The position numbers were made by a program, and so were the translations under genes. A DNA stretch of 64,000 nucleotides, taken from NCBI RefSeq assembly GCF_019112545.1, contig NW_025064886.1, forward strand, positions 787,277 to 851,276. The letters are read 5' to 3'. The notes under the pieces were generated by a model. It was not told the origin of the DNA. It did not search any database and was given only the letters and a program-made list of their open reading frames with translations. This stretch comes from Guyanagaster necrorhizus. Taxonomy: Eukaryota; Basidiomycota; Agaricomycetes; Agaricales; Physalacriaceae. Shown here piece by piece: positions 21,227 through 32,840 of the stretch; position 1 is the stretch's first letter; each line of letters starts with the position of its first letter.

Positions 21227-22487
21227 TCACAGCAAGAATGCTCCATTGGTCTCCTGCAAAAGAAGCTTATATTCAGGTTGGAACTTCGAACCCCCAAGTT
21301 AGCTATAGAGCACAGATTCGACGGCCTGGAAAACATACGTTGACGTAAGTGTTCTCCCACCACTGGATGGTCCTTGCAGTGAATTCGGCGTCCTCCTTTG
21401 AGATGATGGTCTTTTTTAGCCCGTTGGCAGCGGCAGCCTCAGCCATAAGCTGGACTTTGCATTGCCGGTCGAGGGCAGCGAACAAATAGACGGCTTCATC
21501 AACGGTGTTTCCGACTGAGGAATGGTAAGTAAAATATGCAGCGGACAGTAATGGCGGAATGAACTCAACGAGTTAAAAGTCCATGATTTTGCAAGATACA
21601 AGTCTTAAACTTGGGACCCATAGCCTTGGCGATGTTTTCGCCCTCTTCCTGGGCAAGAACGATGCCGCCAAAGTTCTCGTACACACAGTGGTTGTCATAA
21701 AACAAGCATGAGTCTTGGGTCAGTGTTTCGATGGGGCGGCCGAATGCGGCCCAGGCTTTGGCGTTGACGGAGTGACAGTGAGCGGCTGCCTTCACGTCGG
21801 GACGGGCCTTGTGAATAGCGCTGTCTGTAGATGACAGCGTGGTCAGTAAAGTCGGAAAAACATTTAGATCACTCACGAATGTAGAATCCGGCCGTGTTAA
21901 TGGGCAGCTGTGCACCATGCTTAGTAACATAACCGTCAGGACCAACGAGACACAACATAGATTTCTAGGAAGAGCACAGCGTAAGATAGGTTTTTGATAT
22001 GTTTACAAAGCACTCACGGTCATGGTCGAGAAGTGTTCGGCAAAGGGGTTCATCCTTCTCACACTGTAAGTCATCGAGTTGAGCAACACGTGGAAAACTA
22101 ACCAGTAGTGGTCGGGAAGGACTGGATCACGAACAGTTATGTGACCAGAAACTCCCTCAGCGAAACCTATCTTTCCCCAGTAACGGAAGGCGGCAGCCAT
22201 ATGCTCCTGAATACATGTTAGTTTCCCTCTAGAGTTAGAAATTTTGCTGGTTCTCTCACCTTGATCCATTCACGTTCTTCATAAGGATTGTCAAACGTAG
22301 GGACAGTACCCAGCTCAATTGTTCCTAACGGTTATTCGAAAACAGAAATAAGGAGGAAATAGAGCTGAAGCTTACCCTGTTTGTTTCCACGCCAGGTCCG
22401 TCGGAGAGGGTTCTCTTCGAGACCGTCAAGAGACTGGTGGAAAGCGCCGTTGGAAGTGCCGTTGATACCGTTTGCTGAGGGAGACAT
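21227..22487 (-). CDS. Class II aldolase/adducin family protein
   Basis: Zinc-dependent aldolase/adducin-head fold. From ATG 22487: MSPSANGINGTSNGAFHQ, then EHMAAAFRYWGKIGFAEGVS and GHITVRDPVLPDHYW. Metal-site histidines are in AAHCHSVNAKAWAAFGRP (about 21750-21800) and CILQNHGLLT (about 21570). The end is EDAEFTARTIQWWENTYVN. An intron at about 21331-21277, with branch site CTAAC and acceptor TTCGAAG, then joins to FQPEYKLLLQETNGAFLL and a stop at 21227. That ending is the usual one for fungal members, so the shorter reading ending at 21303 is rejected. About 285 residues, intact. Fungal members of this type have no firm substrate. Divergent from the NCS1 permease across about 275 bases, so the two may share control. 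Confidence 0.85.
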
Positions 22488-22763
22488 GGTTCCTGCACAA
22501 GGTGAGGGACAATCTCATGGTTTTATGACTTAGACGGCCGAATGTGGGCAAGAAGGTACGTTGGCCGCGGCGAAGGAGTGATCAACTAGGGCAGAATCTC
22601 AGATTGCCTGTGAGGGGCCGTTCCCAAGGAGGAAATGGATTTTTACATTGCAACCCCATTTGCCGCGGCGTAAAACACCCGCCTCTGCATCGACACCGAT
22701 GGCCTTGAAAAAAAGCGCGAACAGTATCCTTCACCACCCCGCTCTTCCCAGTATTTGGCCGCT
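22488..22763. promoter_or_regulatory. Bidirectional promoter region, class II aldolase / NCS1 permease
   Basis: 276 bases between divergent starts. It contains two GCCGCGGCG blocks (about 22563-22571 and 22661-22670), possible zinc-cluster or other GC-box sites that could act on both genes. Inference only. Confidence 0.4.
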
Positions 22764-25097
22764 ATGCAATTCAGTCATTTCCTCGATAAGATTCGCATTC
22801 GGGCTGAGGAGGTCGACTACCACGATGCAGACGACGCGGAAGTCATCAAGTGTCAGCCAGACCTTCTCCCGGTACCTCCATTACCTGAAGGACCGAGGAA
22901 ATGGGACGCGTTTCATTTGGCCGGATACTGGATTGCTGAGGCGTTTGGTACGTGTTGTCGCTTTTCGTTGTATACACATTTTCCTGACTAGACTCGCAGG
23001 CATCAGGTCTTGTGCACGATTACTTTCTTTTCCAGTCCCATTCTCATTATCTGCAGCCAGTATCAGGTAGCTTCAACGGCTGTCGCAAGCGGTTTATCGC
23101 CAGGCTCAACAATTGGCGCAGTCTTCCTGGGGCATGTTTTGGTCTGTAAGTGTACCGGTCGGATATTACGACACGACACTCAACTTCTTTCCAGCTATTG
23201 CATGCGCATGTAATGGATGGATAGGCGCCACGTACGGTATCAATTTTCCGGTGTTCTCAAGAGCCTCTTTTGGGATTAGGTGCGACTGTTACTCCCCTAT
23301 ATGCAACTACGATTAATGCTTGGCTTATAGAGGAACAGCTATCGCTGTCACTTGCCGTGCAGTCGCAGCAATCGTATGGTTTGGCACTCAAACATATCAA
23401 GGTCTGTATTCTCCATTCATTCACTCAACGACTGTTCATTTTTTGTTCAGGTGGACAATGCGTCCAGGTCATGTTAGGCGCAATCTGGCCTTCGTTCAAA
23501 TCCTTCCCAAACCATCTGCCCACCAGTGCTCATGTCACGTCCTCACAGCTATTATGTTTCTTGTAGGCGCCCTTTTCCACCTGTTTGACCAAACCACTCC
23601 ATTGATGGGGGTCTAGTATCTTCTATATAATTCAGCTGCCTCTTTTATGGATCCACATCTCCAAGCTCCGTTATCTCTTCATGGTCAAGGTCATTATCAT
23701 GCCTATCTTCGGCTTCACATTGTGTAAGCTCTTTTCATCCCTTTCGCTCCACCCTCATTCTGATAATGATAGTCGGTTGGGCCGTCGGCCGCGCTCACGG
23801 ATTCGGTCCCGTATTCAGCCAAGGAACCAAAACTACAACGACTCCTGCTGCGGTCTTGTTCTTTTCGGCGATGACTTCAGCCATTGCTCCAAAAGCTACA
23901 CTGGCTCTCAATATATGTGTATGGCCACTGCAATTTTTGCTCTTCTGAAGGCTTAGTTGAGTGTTAGGATTTCACACGATACGCCAAAAGTAGGCGCACC
24001 GTTGTATGGACCAATATCCTCTCGTTGTCCATCCCAGTTACGCTTTGCGCGTGAGCTTCCCTATTATCATTTGTCAAGATGTCCGTTCTCATGTTATACT
24101 TAAAGCATTCTCGGAGTTGTGGTAACATCTGCCGTTGAAGTCATTTACGGTGTTACTACATGGAATCCTCTACAAGTTTGTGACCTTTGGAGTAGCCGTG
24201 CCGCACAATTTTTTGCTGCTTTCTGCTGGTCTCTGGCCGTCATTGCGACGAACATCTCGGCAAAGTCAGTTGCACGTCTATCACAGGGACATCATATTGA
24301 ACACATTTATCAAAAGCTCCACTGCCGTCGGCAATGACTTGGCAATCTTATTTCCCGAGTACATTAACATTCGTCGCGGTCAATACATTTGTGCGATTCT
24401 TGGTGTGGCTGCCTGCCCTGTATGTTCACTTCTTGTTATGTCAAGTGACTTCGCGATAACCACTTATTGTACAGTGGATTGTCCAAAATTCTGCCGCGTC
24501 GTTCACTTCTTTCCTTGGTGGATACAGCATATTCTTAGCCCCCATTTCCGGAATCTTGTTGTCTGACTACGTGGGTTTATAACCTCAGGAAATGTGTTTT
24601 TGCCTGACCTATATTCGTAGTTCATCCTTCGGCATCAGAATTTCGAAATCCCCGCACTCTACCGTCACGGCCGTGGCCAATACTGGTAAGTTGTCGTCTT
24701 TTCATCTCGCTGCACTGTTCCCAATTGTATACGTAGGTACACCTCCGGGTTCAATTGGCGTGCAATAGTGGCATTTACTCTTGCACTCATCCCAAACCTT
24801 CCCGGATTTGCCCGCAAGGTCAACTCCCACCTAAATGTTCCTGTCGGCGCTACGTATCTCTTGTGAGTTCGATTTGATTCATATCAATAATTGCCGACTA
24901 ATGACGCGGGCAGCTCCGTCGTCTGGCCTGTGGGAGTGGTAGTTGCATCTGTGTTTTACCTCACCTTCAGCTTCCTCTTCCCTCCGCTCATCGAGAGAAA
25001 GGATATTCAACCCACTTTCACTAGCAAGGACGATAGTTTGGCGGATAAGAAGGATGAGAAGGACCATTCTGCGACTATTCACGTCCAAGGGGTTTAG
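22764..25097 (+). CDS. NCS1-family nucleobase/hydantoin:cation symporter (Fur4/allantoin permease type)
   Basis: Twelve-helix plasma-membrane permease for uracil, allantoin, hydantoins or related compounds. Starts MQFSHFLDKIRIRAEEVD; the cytoplasmic N-terminus ends RKWDAFHLAGYWIAEAFG. Family blocks in order: LNGWIGATYGINFPVFSRAS, AAIVWFGTQTYQGG, IMPIFGFTL, ATNISANSTAVGNDLAILFP (about 24245-24357), INIRRGQYICAILGVAACPW, GGYSIFLAPISGILLSDYF, and ALYRHGRGQYWYTSGFNWRA. The tail is hydrophilic (DKKDEKDHSATIHVQGV, stop 25097). About 12 exons and 520-550 residues. All helices appear present. The neighbouring hydantoinase, carbamoylase and Urc1 genes make uptake of a pyrimidine or hydantoin the natural guess. 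Precise specificity cannot be read. Confidence 0.85.
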
Positions 25098-25676
25098 TTT
25101 GATTCATGATTACGACATCCTATGTGGTATTTTATTGGTTTGCAACATTCTATTAGATTTACATTAACGCCGTACTGATGATTTGTATATTTGACCTCTA
25201 TATGATATATAAGATGTTGGCGTATCCAGCCATATTTAACACCGACACATGTAACGGCGGGCTGACAACAAATATCACTTCGTTTAACTGCATTCGTTGC
25301 AATCATAGAAAGATGAATTAACGGTGCGCCTTAGGATGATTCCGAATTACTGTCGGTAGAATGGAATGTATTTTGGAACTGAGCCTTGTCGAAGCCAATT
25401 GATACGGTTCTTGGGCGACAGAGGCCCTCGATGACGCGCCATCTGTGTTTATAGTAAAAGTTTACTACCCACTGGTATCATTACTGGACATTCACTGATG
25501 AATTTTGAAGATGGGTAGGCCGGGCCGGTGGTTTTTCGACCTAGTCTACTCGAAACGGCCACGTATACTTCTCGGGACAACCCAATAAGTTTGTGATTCC
25601 CTTGTCGCTACCGCAATGACTCACCCAGGGATATATAAGCTAGTAAGCACGAGTCCTTGCTTCCACCATCTCAGTC
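25098..25676. other. Intergenic region and promoter of methyltransferase copy C
   Basis: About 580 bases. TATATAA at 25632-25638 lies about 40 bases before the copy C ATG. Nothing else recognised. Confidence 0.45.
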
Positions 25677-26743
25677 ATGGATGAACCTGCTTCCGCCCCT
25701 CTAGATTTCTCTCTTTACGCCTTAACTGAAGAAGAGACGGCGTTCTTCAAGGCGGAAACGGGAATACAAAGCGATGTCGAATTGAAGAACCACATTCTAG
25801 CTAGCTATTCAAGAGGAAGCGTACAAGGCGTGTGGTCATATTTCAATGACCTCTGCTGTCTTCTTATGCGTCACCTCGTAGATTTACCCTTATCCGTGCA
25901 TTCGCCATTTTGCTTTTCTACGGTGCGAGGTGCTCACGTTTCCACTCACCTCGGCCTGATGATCGCCTATAGGATGAAGATCTCAAGGCATCCGTCTTAC
26001 CAACAATTCTTGAAGATTGTGAAGGAGCGCCTGGAAGCTATCTATACCGACATTGGATGCTGCTGTCAGTCGTTTGTTTTTCTTTTGTGTTCGACGTCTG
26101 AGCAAGCCACAGTTGGAAATGACATCCGAAAGACGGTCTCCGATGGGTATCCTATCCAGCAAACTATAGCCACAGACTTGTGTCCAGGTGAGACTTATCA
26201 TTGTCAACAATAACGCAACCCCTCATCTTATTTTGATGCGTGTCAGAATTCTGGGATCTTGGGCACAAACTCTTCAAGAGTACACCAGAAAGTTTCCCGG
26301 CGCGATTCATCCCTGGCGACATATTCGAGCTCAAAATTTTGGCAAAGCAGCCCTTGGTGTCCGGCCCCGAGTTGTCTAAGCTCCAATCCTTTGCCGAACT
26401 TTCAGGACGCGTCTCTGCTATTCATGCTTCATCTCTTTTCCACCTCTTTGATGAGCAGCAGCAGTTCGAACTTGCCAAGATCATGGCGGCTCTGCTGTCC
26501 TCTGCCCCCGGGTCGATGATTTTTGGTTCTCATGGTGGCAATCCCACCAAGGGTGTACGTAACGAGACTGTCGGTAACCGTACCATGTCGATGTTCTGTC
26601 ACTCGCCCGAGAGTTGGAAGGCACTTTGGAATGGAGGTGTCTTCCCTGAGGGTGTTGTCAATGTTGACGCCTTTCTCAAGGAAACTGTAGCGGATGGTTC
26701 AAGCACGAAATTATATCTCGTTTGGTGCATTACAGTTTTGTAG
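25677..26743 (+). CDS. AusD/Trt5-like methyltransferase, copy C (frameshift possibly rescued by splicing)
   Basis: Exon 1: LDFSLYALTEEETAFFKAET. Exon 2: IYPYPCIRHFAF. Exon 3: KISRHPSYQQFLKIVKERLE up to the SAM motif YTDIGCC, then VGNDIRKTVSDGYPIQQTIA. The long exon has FWDLGHKLFKSTPESFPARF, GRVSAIHASSLFHLFDEQQQ, SAPGSMIFGSHGGNPTKG, MFCHSPESW and the end LVWCITVL. A 4-base tandem duplication (CTAGCTAG at 25797-25804) shifts the frame at the end of exon 1, where other copies encode AIQEEAYK, and the usual donor GT is GC here. An upstream donor (GTACAAG after AGC, about 25821) restores the frame into exon 2 and would replace that segment with ASYSRGS. So the gene may still encode a protein with a changed N-terminal segment, or it may be a young pseudogene. 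Confidence 0.7.
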
Positions 26744-27685
26744 ATTGATAGGCTCTCTGGTTCATGTTATTTTTCTTACATGTAGTACCTCTGAATGTGA
26801 TCCGGCCTTTCGGAATGATCTTCCGGACCGTGTCGTCTGGACTCAACTTTTCCCCCCCTTCATTCCTCTCTCATCATCTCAGAGACATTACAGTAGGAGT
26901 CTCCATTGGACAGTGGACAGCTTTTCTTTGTGAGAAGAACCCTTGTCCGCTTCGGCTATCCATGGCTTTGAAGAAATACTTCCTATCAGCGGACAGCTTC
27001 CGTCCGTCGCCGTAGAGCTATGTAAGTCTGCCAAATTGTTTAAGCAGTTGCGGCCGTTCACTTCCCTTCTCTTGCGCAGTTTGTGTCAAGTTCGTTCGCC
27101 GGTTTGTTTTTCGGCCAGTACTTGGGCATTTGCAGTAAGAGCATGTGAAGAACGGCCCTGCACGATTTGCCGCTGGTGAATATGACATGTTACACTCACA
27201 TCACCTTGCGCAAAAGATTTCTATTCTCGTTACGACGTTTTTTGCGCTCGGCGTTTATTCCACGATAAGACACGTGCGTTCCATTATTACCCCGAGCGTC
27301 GTCCGCGGTCTCTGCACATCTCCAAAATTAACGTCGTATTGTAACTGCGTGGACCGGTGGATGTGCCATGTCCATGGATTTCGTACGGGAAAGCCTGCAG
27401 CTTTGAAAAGAGGCAGAGAGTAAGTTTCCTTCTCTCTCCTGCACACAGATACTCAGCATCGGTCAAGCTATCGCTCGGTCCGCTTCAATGAATTTGAGCA
27501 GTATTTTTGATTGCACCGAAACCGCGGCAAAGGCGCGGCCGATAACAGGCAACTCATCGGATTTCGGACCGATATCGAAATTGATAAGCAGGACGTATAA
27601 AGGCACGTTGCATGATTGGCGTTGTCCTTTTCCTTTCTCTCTTTTCTCCCTAGGGGTCATTCGAGCGAATACAACGAAGGAAGTC
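26744..27685. other. Intergenic region upstream of Urc1
   Basis: About 940 bases. Open frames here are short, overlapping and without domains. A TATA box (GTATAAAG at 27595-27602) and a CGGACCG element near 27566 belong to the Urc1 promoter. Confidence 0.4.
27595..27602 (+). promoter_or_regulatory. TATA box of Urc1
   Basis: GTATAAAG, about 85 bases upstream of the ATG at 27686. A CGG-A-CCG half-site pair lies about 25 bases further upstream (around 27566), the type of sequence bound by zinc-cluster regulators. Confidence 0.5.
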
Positions 27686-29503
27686 ATGCCAGCCTCTGAA
27701 GAAGTATTGTCGCAGATTCTAGCCCAGTTGCAGGCGCTCCAAGTGTCCCAGCAGACGTTGCAAGCAAAGGTATATTGGCCTATCTTTGTTTTCTTTCCAG
27801 ATATTGAGCATTACATTGTGAACCAGTTGGATGCAGTTACAGATGGGAAAATAAAGCCAGCAACTCCTGAGCGCCGTAGTACTCCTATCCCTACCCCTCC
27901 TTCGACCAGCGATATCGCCTCCAAGGGTTCATTGTCCTCAAGCCCTCCTTCACGTATGAAAACCGACAAGGAACGTGAGAAAGTTCTGTATCCAGGCAGA
28001 GTTAACCTTACCAGTGAGTATACATGTTATTATCTGAATATTTGTCTAACAACGTGTTTGAGCCTACCCGGACCAGCATGGCATCGCACCTCACCCTCTC
28101 ATCTGGGGTGCCGCGGACCCTACTACCCGTGGTCCAGTCATATGTTCGCGTCTTCCATCGTCCATCAAGCAGCGCAATGCTCTGGGTGCTCATTCTGGAT
28201 CCTACTCCATCTATCGTGCTCTCTCTGTCGCAATGGGTAGTCTGTCTTTGACTCACAAGCCCGACTACAACCTTACCGATCCCCCGGTTTCTATTCCTCC
28301 ACAGCCTTCCTGGGCCGATCCCAAGAAAATTGTTTCCTTCGATCCATGGGGTCATCTTGTTCCGTCCGTATTCAAGAAGGAAGTGGAAGAACTCGGTCTG
28401 GACGCCAGGCCCAGTATTGCCATCACCAAGGCTCACATGAAGTTGAGTGAGATCGACGATAGCGTAAGAAAGGGAACCCTCGAAGTGGACGGTAAGATTC
28501 TCCTCAAGAGTCGCCCATTGCTGGATGAGACGGGCAAGGTTTGTGAATCTGATCCCGGGGTGGAAATGAAAGTGAGTAAGGCCGCAGTGGAGCCTGTTTG
28601 GTTCCTCCCTGGTGTTGCAGAGCGCTTCCAAATGTTTGTACCATCTCTCCACGATGTATTACATTGTATAACACTCCTGGTAGATCCGAGAGTCTTCTCC
28701 GTCGCGCCCTGTTTGAAGAAACAGGCGGAATGTACCCTGAACTCATCACTCGGCCCGATATCAAAGTTTTCCTCCCTCCCATCGGTGGCATGACCGTGTA
28801 CATCTTCGGAGACCCCGCGTTCATGTCCGACGAGAGCAAGGTTCTAACTCTTCGTGTTCACGACGAGTGCAATGGATCCGACGTGTTCGGCTCAGATATC
28901 TGCACATGTAAACCATACCTTATCTACGCCATCGAAGAGTGCGTTCGCACCGCACAGCAAGGTGGCGTCGGTGTTGTGGTGTATTTCCGGAAGGAGGGCC
29001 GCGCTCTTGGGGAAGTGACGAAGTACCTTGTCTACAACCTGCGAAAGCGTGGTGGTGATTCCGCGGACAAATACTTCAAGTCGACTGAACTCATTGCCGG
29101 TGTTAAGGACATGCGATTCCAGGCGTTGATGCCCGACGTTCTCCATTGGCTCGGAGTCAAGAAGATTGACAACATGGTTTCGATGAGTGACATGTGCGTT
29201 CTATATACGCGCGTTTGACCTTTTGGCGCTAACGGTTCTCTGTTGTGTAGGAAATATGATGCCATCGTGAATAGCGGTATTCCCATCCTCAAGCGATATG
29301 ATATTCCTGGTACGTACGGAATAACACGGTGTAGTCGTGCACGGTCTGCTGATGCGCTATGTACAGACCACTTGATTCCTCCTGACTCGCGCGTTGAGAT
29401 CGATGCTAAGATCGCCTCAGGCTATTTCTCCAGCGGCAAACAAGTCACCGAGAAGGACCTGGTCAAAACTGTCGGCAGGACTTGGGAGGAGACGGAACAT
29501 TAG
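27686..29503 (+). CDS. URC1: Urc1-type GTP-cyclohydrolase-II-like uracil catabolism protein
   Basis: GCHII homologue required in the fungal URC route of uracil degradation. The N-terminal extension has a short helix (SEEVLSQILAQLQALQVSQQ) and a Ser/Pro linker. Then come SYSIYRALSVAMGSLSL, KKIVSFDPWGHLVPSVFKKE and PSIAITKAHMKLSEID. The catalytic half has LTLRVHDECNGSDVFGSDIC (about 28847-28905), followed by CKPYL. The zinc Cys residues appear in a SDICTCKPYL variant typical of Urc1 rather than the CDCG of riboflavin-pathway GCHII. GVVVYFRKEGRALGEVTKYL, MPDVLHWLGVKKIDNMVSMS and NSGIPILKRYDIP follow. The C-terminus YFSSGKQVTEKDLVKTVGR ends at 29503. Four or more introns, about 490 residues, intact. 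The nearby NCS1 permease parallels URC gene sets, where a uracil permease is part of the pathway. Urc4 and urea amidolyase are not in the window. Confidence 0.88.
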
Positions 29504-29600
29504 GATGCCACAGCCTACAAGTTCTTCGTCGTAGATTCTCATGAAGTTTCGTGCAACCTATATACATACCAAAGTATCCTACAAAATCAAGAGACCTAAT

Positions 29601-30699
29601 TTACAAAACTGTTATACACCAGGTGAGGAAATAGTAATTCTCGGTACTAGTTTCGTCAGTCAAGATCATCAATTCTGAGAGCCTGACCGCCGTTTCATGC
29701 AATGATGCATCAACACGCACAGTGCCTTTGGGAAATACCCCACCATCCCAGAATGATTTCCAACTCTCTGGCGAGTGACAGAACATGTCATATCTATCGC
29801 GGTTATTGCGAGCGGTCTTGAGATAATTACGTCCCTCGGGTCGACCGCTCTGTGTCCCGAAGATCATGGAACCTGGAGCAGATGACAACAGGGATGCAAT
29901 GATTTTGGCGAGTTTGGATTGTTCTTCTTCATTGAAGAGATGGAAGAGGGCAGAAGCGTGGATAGCAGAGACGTTTCCTCTGAGCTCTGCTAAAGACTGC
30001 ACTTTAGAGATGTCGGAGACAGGGCCTGCTTCTTCTTTTGATAGACCCTCCAAGTCGAAGATGTCTGCAGGGATGAAACGTGCTGGGAAGGTTTCAGGAG
30101 TACTCTTGAAGAGCTTATGACCGATTTCCCAAAATTCTATCTGACACATTAAGATCCTGTTGAGTTAACCATAGGTCAGGTTCTTCATACCGGGGCGCAA
30201 ATCAGAGGCGATAATTTGCTTTATGGGATAGCCATCCATGACTGCCTTTCTAGCGCCAGTGCCAACTAGATAAACCATCAGTATCAGGTAAAATAGATGT
30301 ACAACGAACTGATCACTGACCACAGCATCCAAGATCAACATAGATCCCTTTACAGTCTTTTCCGAGGTTCAAGAGCTGTTGATAGTATGGTTGCCTGGAA
30401 ATGTTGAATCTCGACGTTGACTAGGTTAAGGCAACGAAATGAGATCCGGCAAATGTTACGCACTGAGCAAATCCGAAACGATGAATGCACGGATAAGGGT
30501 AAATCTGCGTAGTCACCACATTGGCATGAAGCGACCACTGAGAATGAATATCGATCACCTTGTATGCCTCTTCCTGGATAGCGAATATATGACTTCTTAG
30601 CTCTTCATCGTTGTCTATTCCAGTCTGAGATTTGAAAAATGCAACCTCATCCTCGGCTGGTGCGTAGAGCGACGGGTTCAAAGGATGGTCAGAATTCAT
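29601..30699 (-). CDS. AusD/Trt5-like methyltransferase, copy D (diverged)
   Basis: Exon 1 from ATG 30699: LNPSLYAPAEDEVAFFKSQT and HIFAIQEEAYK. Exon 2: IYPYPCIHRFGFA. Exon 3: NISRQPYYQQLLNLGKDCKG, then IYVDLGCC. Exon 4: VGTGARKAVMDGYPIKQIIA. Last exon: FWEIGHKLFKSTPETFPARF, GNVSAIHASALFHLFNEEEQ, SAPGSMIFGTQSGRPEGR, MFCHSPESWKSF, and a longer C-terminal loop before LTWCITVL. It differs from its siblings in the SAM motif: GTGARK where the others have GNDPRK or GSDARK, and one residue fewer before it. All frames join, so it may be active with altered cofactor-site geometry. The exon 2 donor (TGC|GTAACA) is deduced from phase. Downstream neighbour of Urc1 in convergent orientation. Confidence 0.8.
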
Positions 30700-31130
30700 T
30701 GTGGGCACTGGAAAGGGACGGCTTTGGACAGTGGGGTGTTCATCAACGTGGTTTTCAGTACCGGATCCTGATAACACGGGTAAAAAAAACGCACACCTGA
30801 ATGCCGTTATTTCGGTGTAGTAGTGGGTGAAACTACTTAAGAGCGGGATAGCGAATATGGACTCCTCAGCCCGCTCCCTCTGCTAGTGCGTAAAACGAGG
30901 GACCTAATGGATACAAACTAGAACTAATTTTTGGCCCACAGAAGGCAGCCTCAGAGTGGGGTTAGATATCGGTTAGAAGTGCCGCGGTTTCCATAGTACT
31001 TATTGGTAAGGCGAAAAATAGAAAGAAGAGCGTTAAAGTCAACACGGCATAACATAGGGAACTTCGGCATAGTTTGTACGCCAGTAAATCTAGGTCAAAA
31101 ATATTCTGTGAAATCCAACGAGAGATGTCA
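30700..31130. other. Spacer between methyltransferase copies D and E
   Basis: About 430 bases on the upstream side of D and downstream side of E. No gene recognised. Confidence 0.4.
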
Positions 31131-32220
31131 CTACAAAACCGTTATGCACCATACGAGAAGATATGTTTTGACGCTCGAATCCATTTTTATGGCCACCATA
31201 TCCGGGCGTTCTGTCTCAAGCAAAGATACATCCACACGAATGGCGTCCTTGGGAAACACCCCGCCATCCCAGAGCGATCGCCAGCTTTCAGGTGAGTGGC
31301 AAAACATATTACTGCTCCAACCCTTGTTTGAAGCAATCTCGGTCCGGATACCTTTCTCCGGTTGACTACCATGCGATCCAAATATCATGGACCCTGGCGC
31401 GGACGACAATAGAGACGCCATAATTTTGGCAAGTTCGAACTGTCTTCCTTCATCAAAGAGATGAAAAAGGGCCGATGCATGAATGGCAGAGACGCTTCCT
31501 CTGAGCTCCGATAAAAGTTGCACTTTGGAGAGGTCGATTGGGGGAGCGCGTACGGCTTCTGATGCCAAATATTTCAGCTGGAAGATGTCTGCAGAGATAA
31601 AACGTGCTGGGAAGGTTTCAGGAGTGCTCTTGAAGAGTTTATGTCCCAAGTCCCAGAATTCTGGATGGTATATTCAGAATCTACGAAATCTGAGTAAACG
31701 GTAAAGGCATACCAGGACGCAAGTCGGAAGCTATAACTTGATCTATGGGATAACCATCCGAGACTGCTTTTCTGGCGTCACTACCCACTACGCGCACATC
31801 CCGAATTTGAGGAGAAGTAATGGTAAAACAAGAAGGTTACTCACAGCAACATCCAATATCGACGTAAATAGTTCCCTTGCGCATTTGTCCAAGATTCAAG
31901 AACTGATGATAGCACGGTTGCCTTGAGATATTCCATCTAGCTCCGAGTCAAAACAGAATTGATCCGGCGTCCAAATATTACCTACTTCGCAAATCCAAAT
32001 CGTCGTATGCATGGATAAGGTTCTAACTGTATACCGTCATTCCATTGCACTAGCTTTGAGCGATGAGCAATGGATTCACCTTGTACGCTTCCTCCTGTAT
32101 AGCAAGTATATGTCTCTTCAGTTCCTCGTCGTCATCTATTCCAGTTTGAGATTTGATGAATACAACCTCGTCGTCGGCCAGCACGTAGAGTGAGGGGTCC
32201 AAGGGACGAAGAGAACTCAT
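31131..32220 (-). CDS. AusD/Trt5-like methyltransferase, copy E
   Basis: Exon 1 from ATG 32220: MSSLRPLDPSLYVLADDEVV and HILAIQEEAYK. Exon 2 (acceptor TATACAG): LEPYPCIRRFGFAK. Exon 3 (donor GTAGGT, acceptor GAGCTAG): WNISRQPCYHQFLNLGQMRK, then GTIYVDIGCC. Exon 4: VGSDARKAVSDGYPIDQVIA. Last exon: FWDLGHKLFKSTPETFPARF, GSVSAIHASALFHLFDEGRQ, SAPGSMIFGSHGSQPEKG, MFCHSPESWRSLW, and LLVWCITVL at 31131. All five exons join in frame and the SAM and HSPESW motifs are intact. Same strand and head-to-tail with copies D and F. Confidence 0.85.
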
Positions 32221-32840
32221 TGCGGTGGATGGGAGTCTTGATCAATAGCAAAGGGGCCGAGACAGTTGAGCATGGATTGCCAGAAAACTCTAAAAAAAAA
32301 TGGAAAGACCCATGCCGGAGATATCAAAAATAGCAAACTTGTACGCTGCAGGGGGTACAATCGGCCATGGAAGTCTGGTAATATCTCTATAACCCAATGA
32401 AGTGGTATACACCGCAGATAGCCAGGATCAGATAGCCTTACAGGTCCAAGAAGCTCAGTAAATATTCAATGCTGCTGAGCTCCTCCACTGAAACCTTCCG
32501 TTGTCGTCTGAACTCTGCTGGTATAAACGACCTCCGGCCCGACAGAAAGCACATCGTCCTGGTTACTCGCTAGTGTTGGTCTAAGTACCGGTAGAATGTC
32601 GGCTGATTCGGTAAATGCCGGTAGTGGTTTAATCAATTGGCACGTTGTAGGAAGAAATGGAGTTCTTCAGGCGCCGAGATGGTCCTTAGTTCTGGATACT
32701 CTTGTATTACCATTCAGTACCATCACACACAGTACAGATAATGGTAATGGCGCTGTAACAACACAACAATATATTATTCAAGACAACCACTGGCGCAATG
32801 GTTCTGTTAACAACCAGGCTGTTTTGGCGTCGATTACAGA
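32221..32840. other. Spacer between methyltransferase copies E and F
   Basis: About 620 bases, promoter side of copy E. No TATA box stands out and no gene is recognised; the long frame at 32596-33168 (+) is antisense to copy F. Confidence 0.4.
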
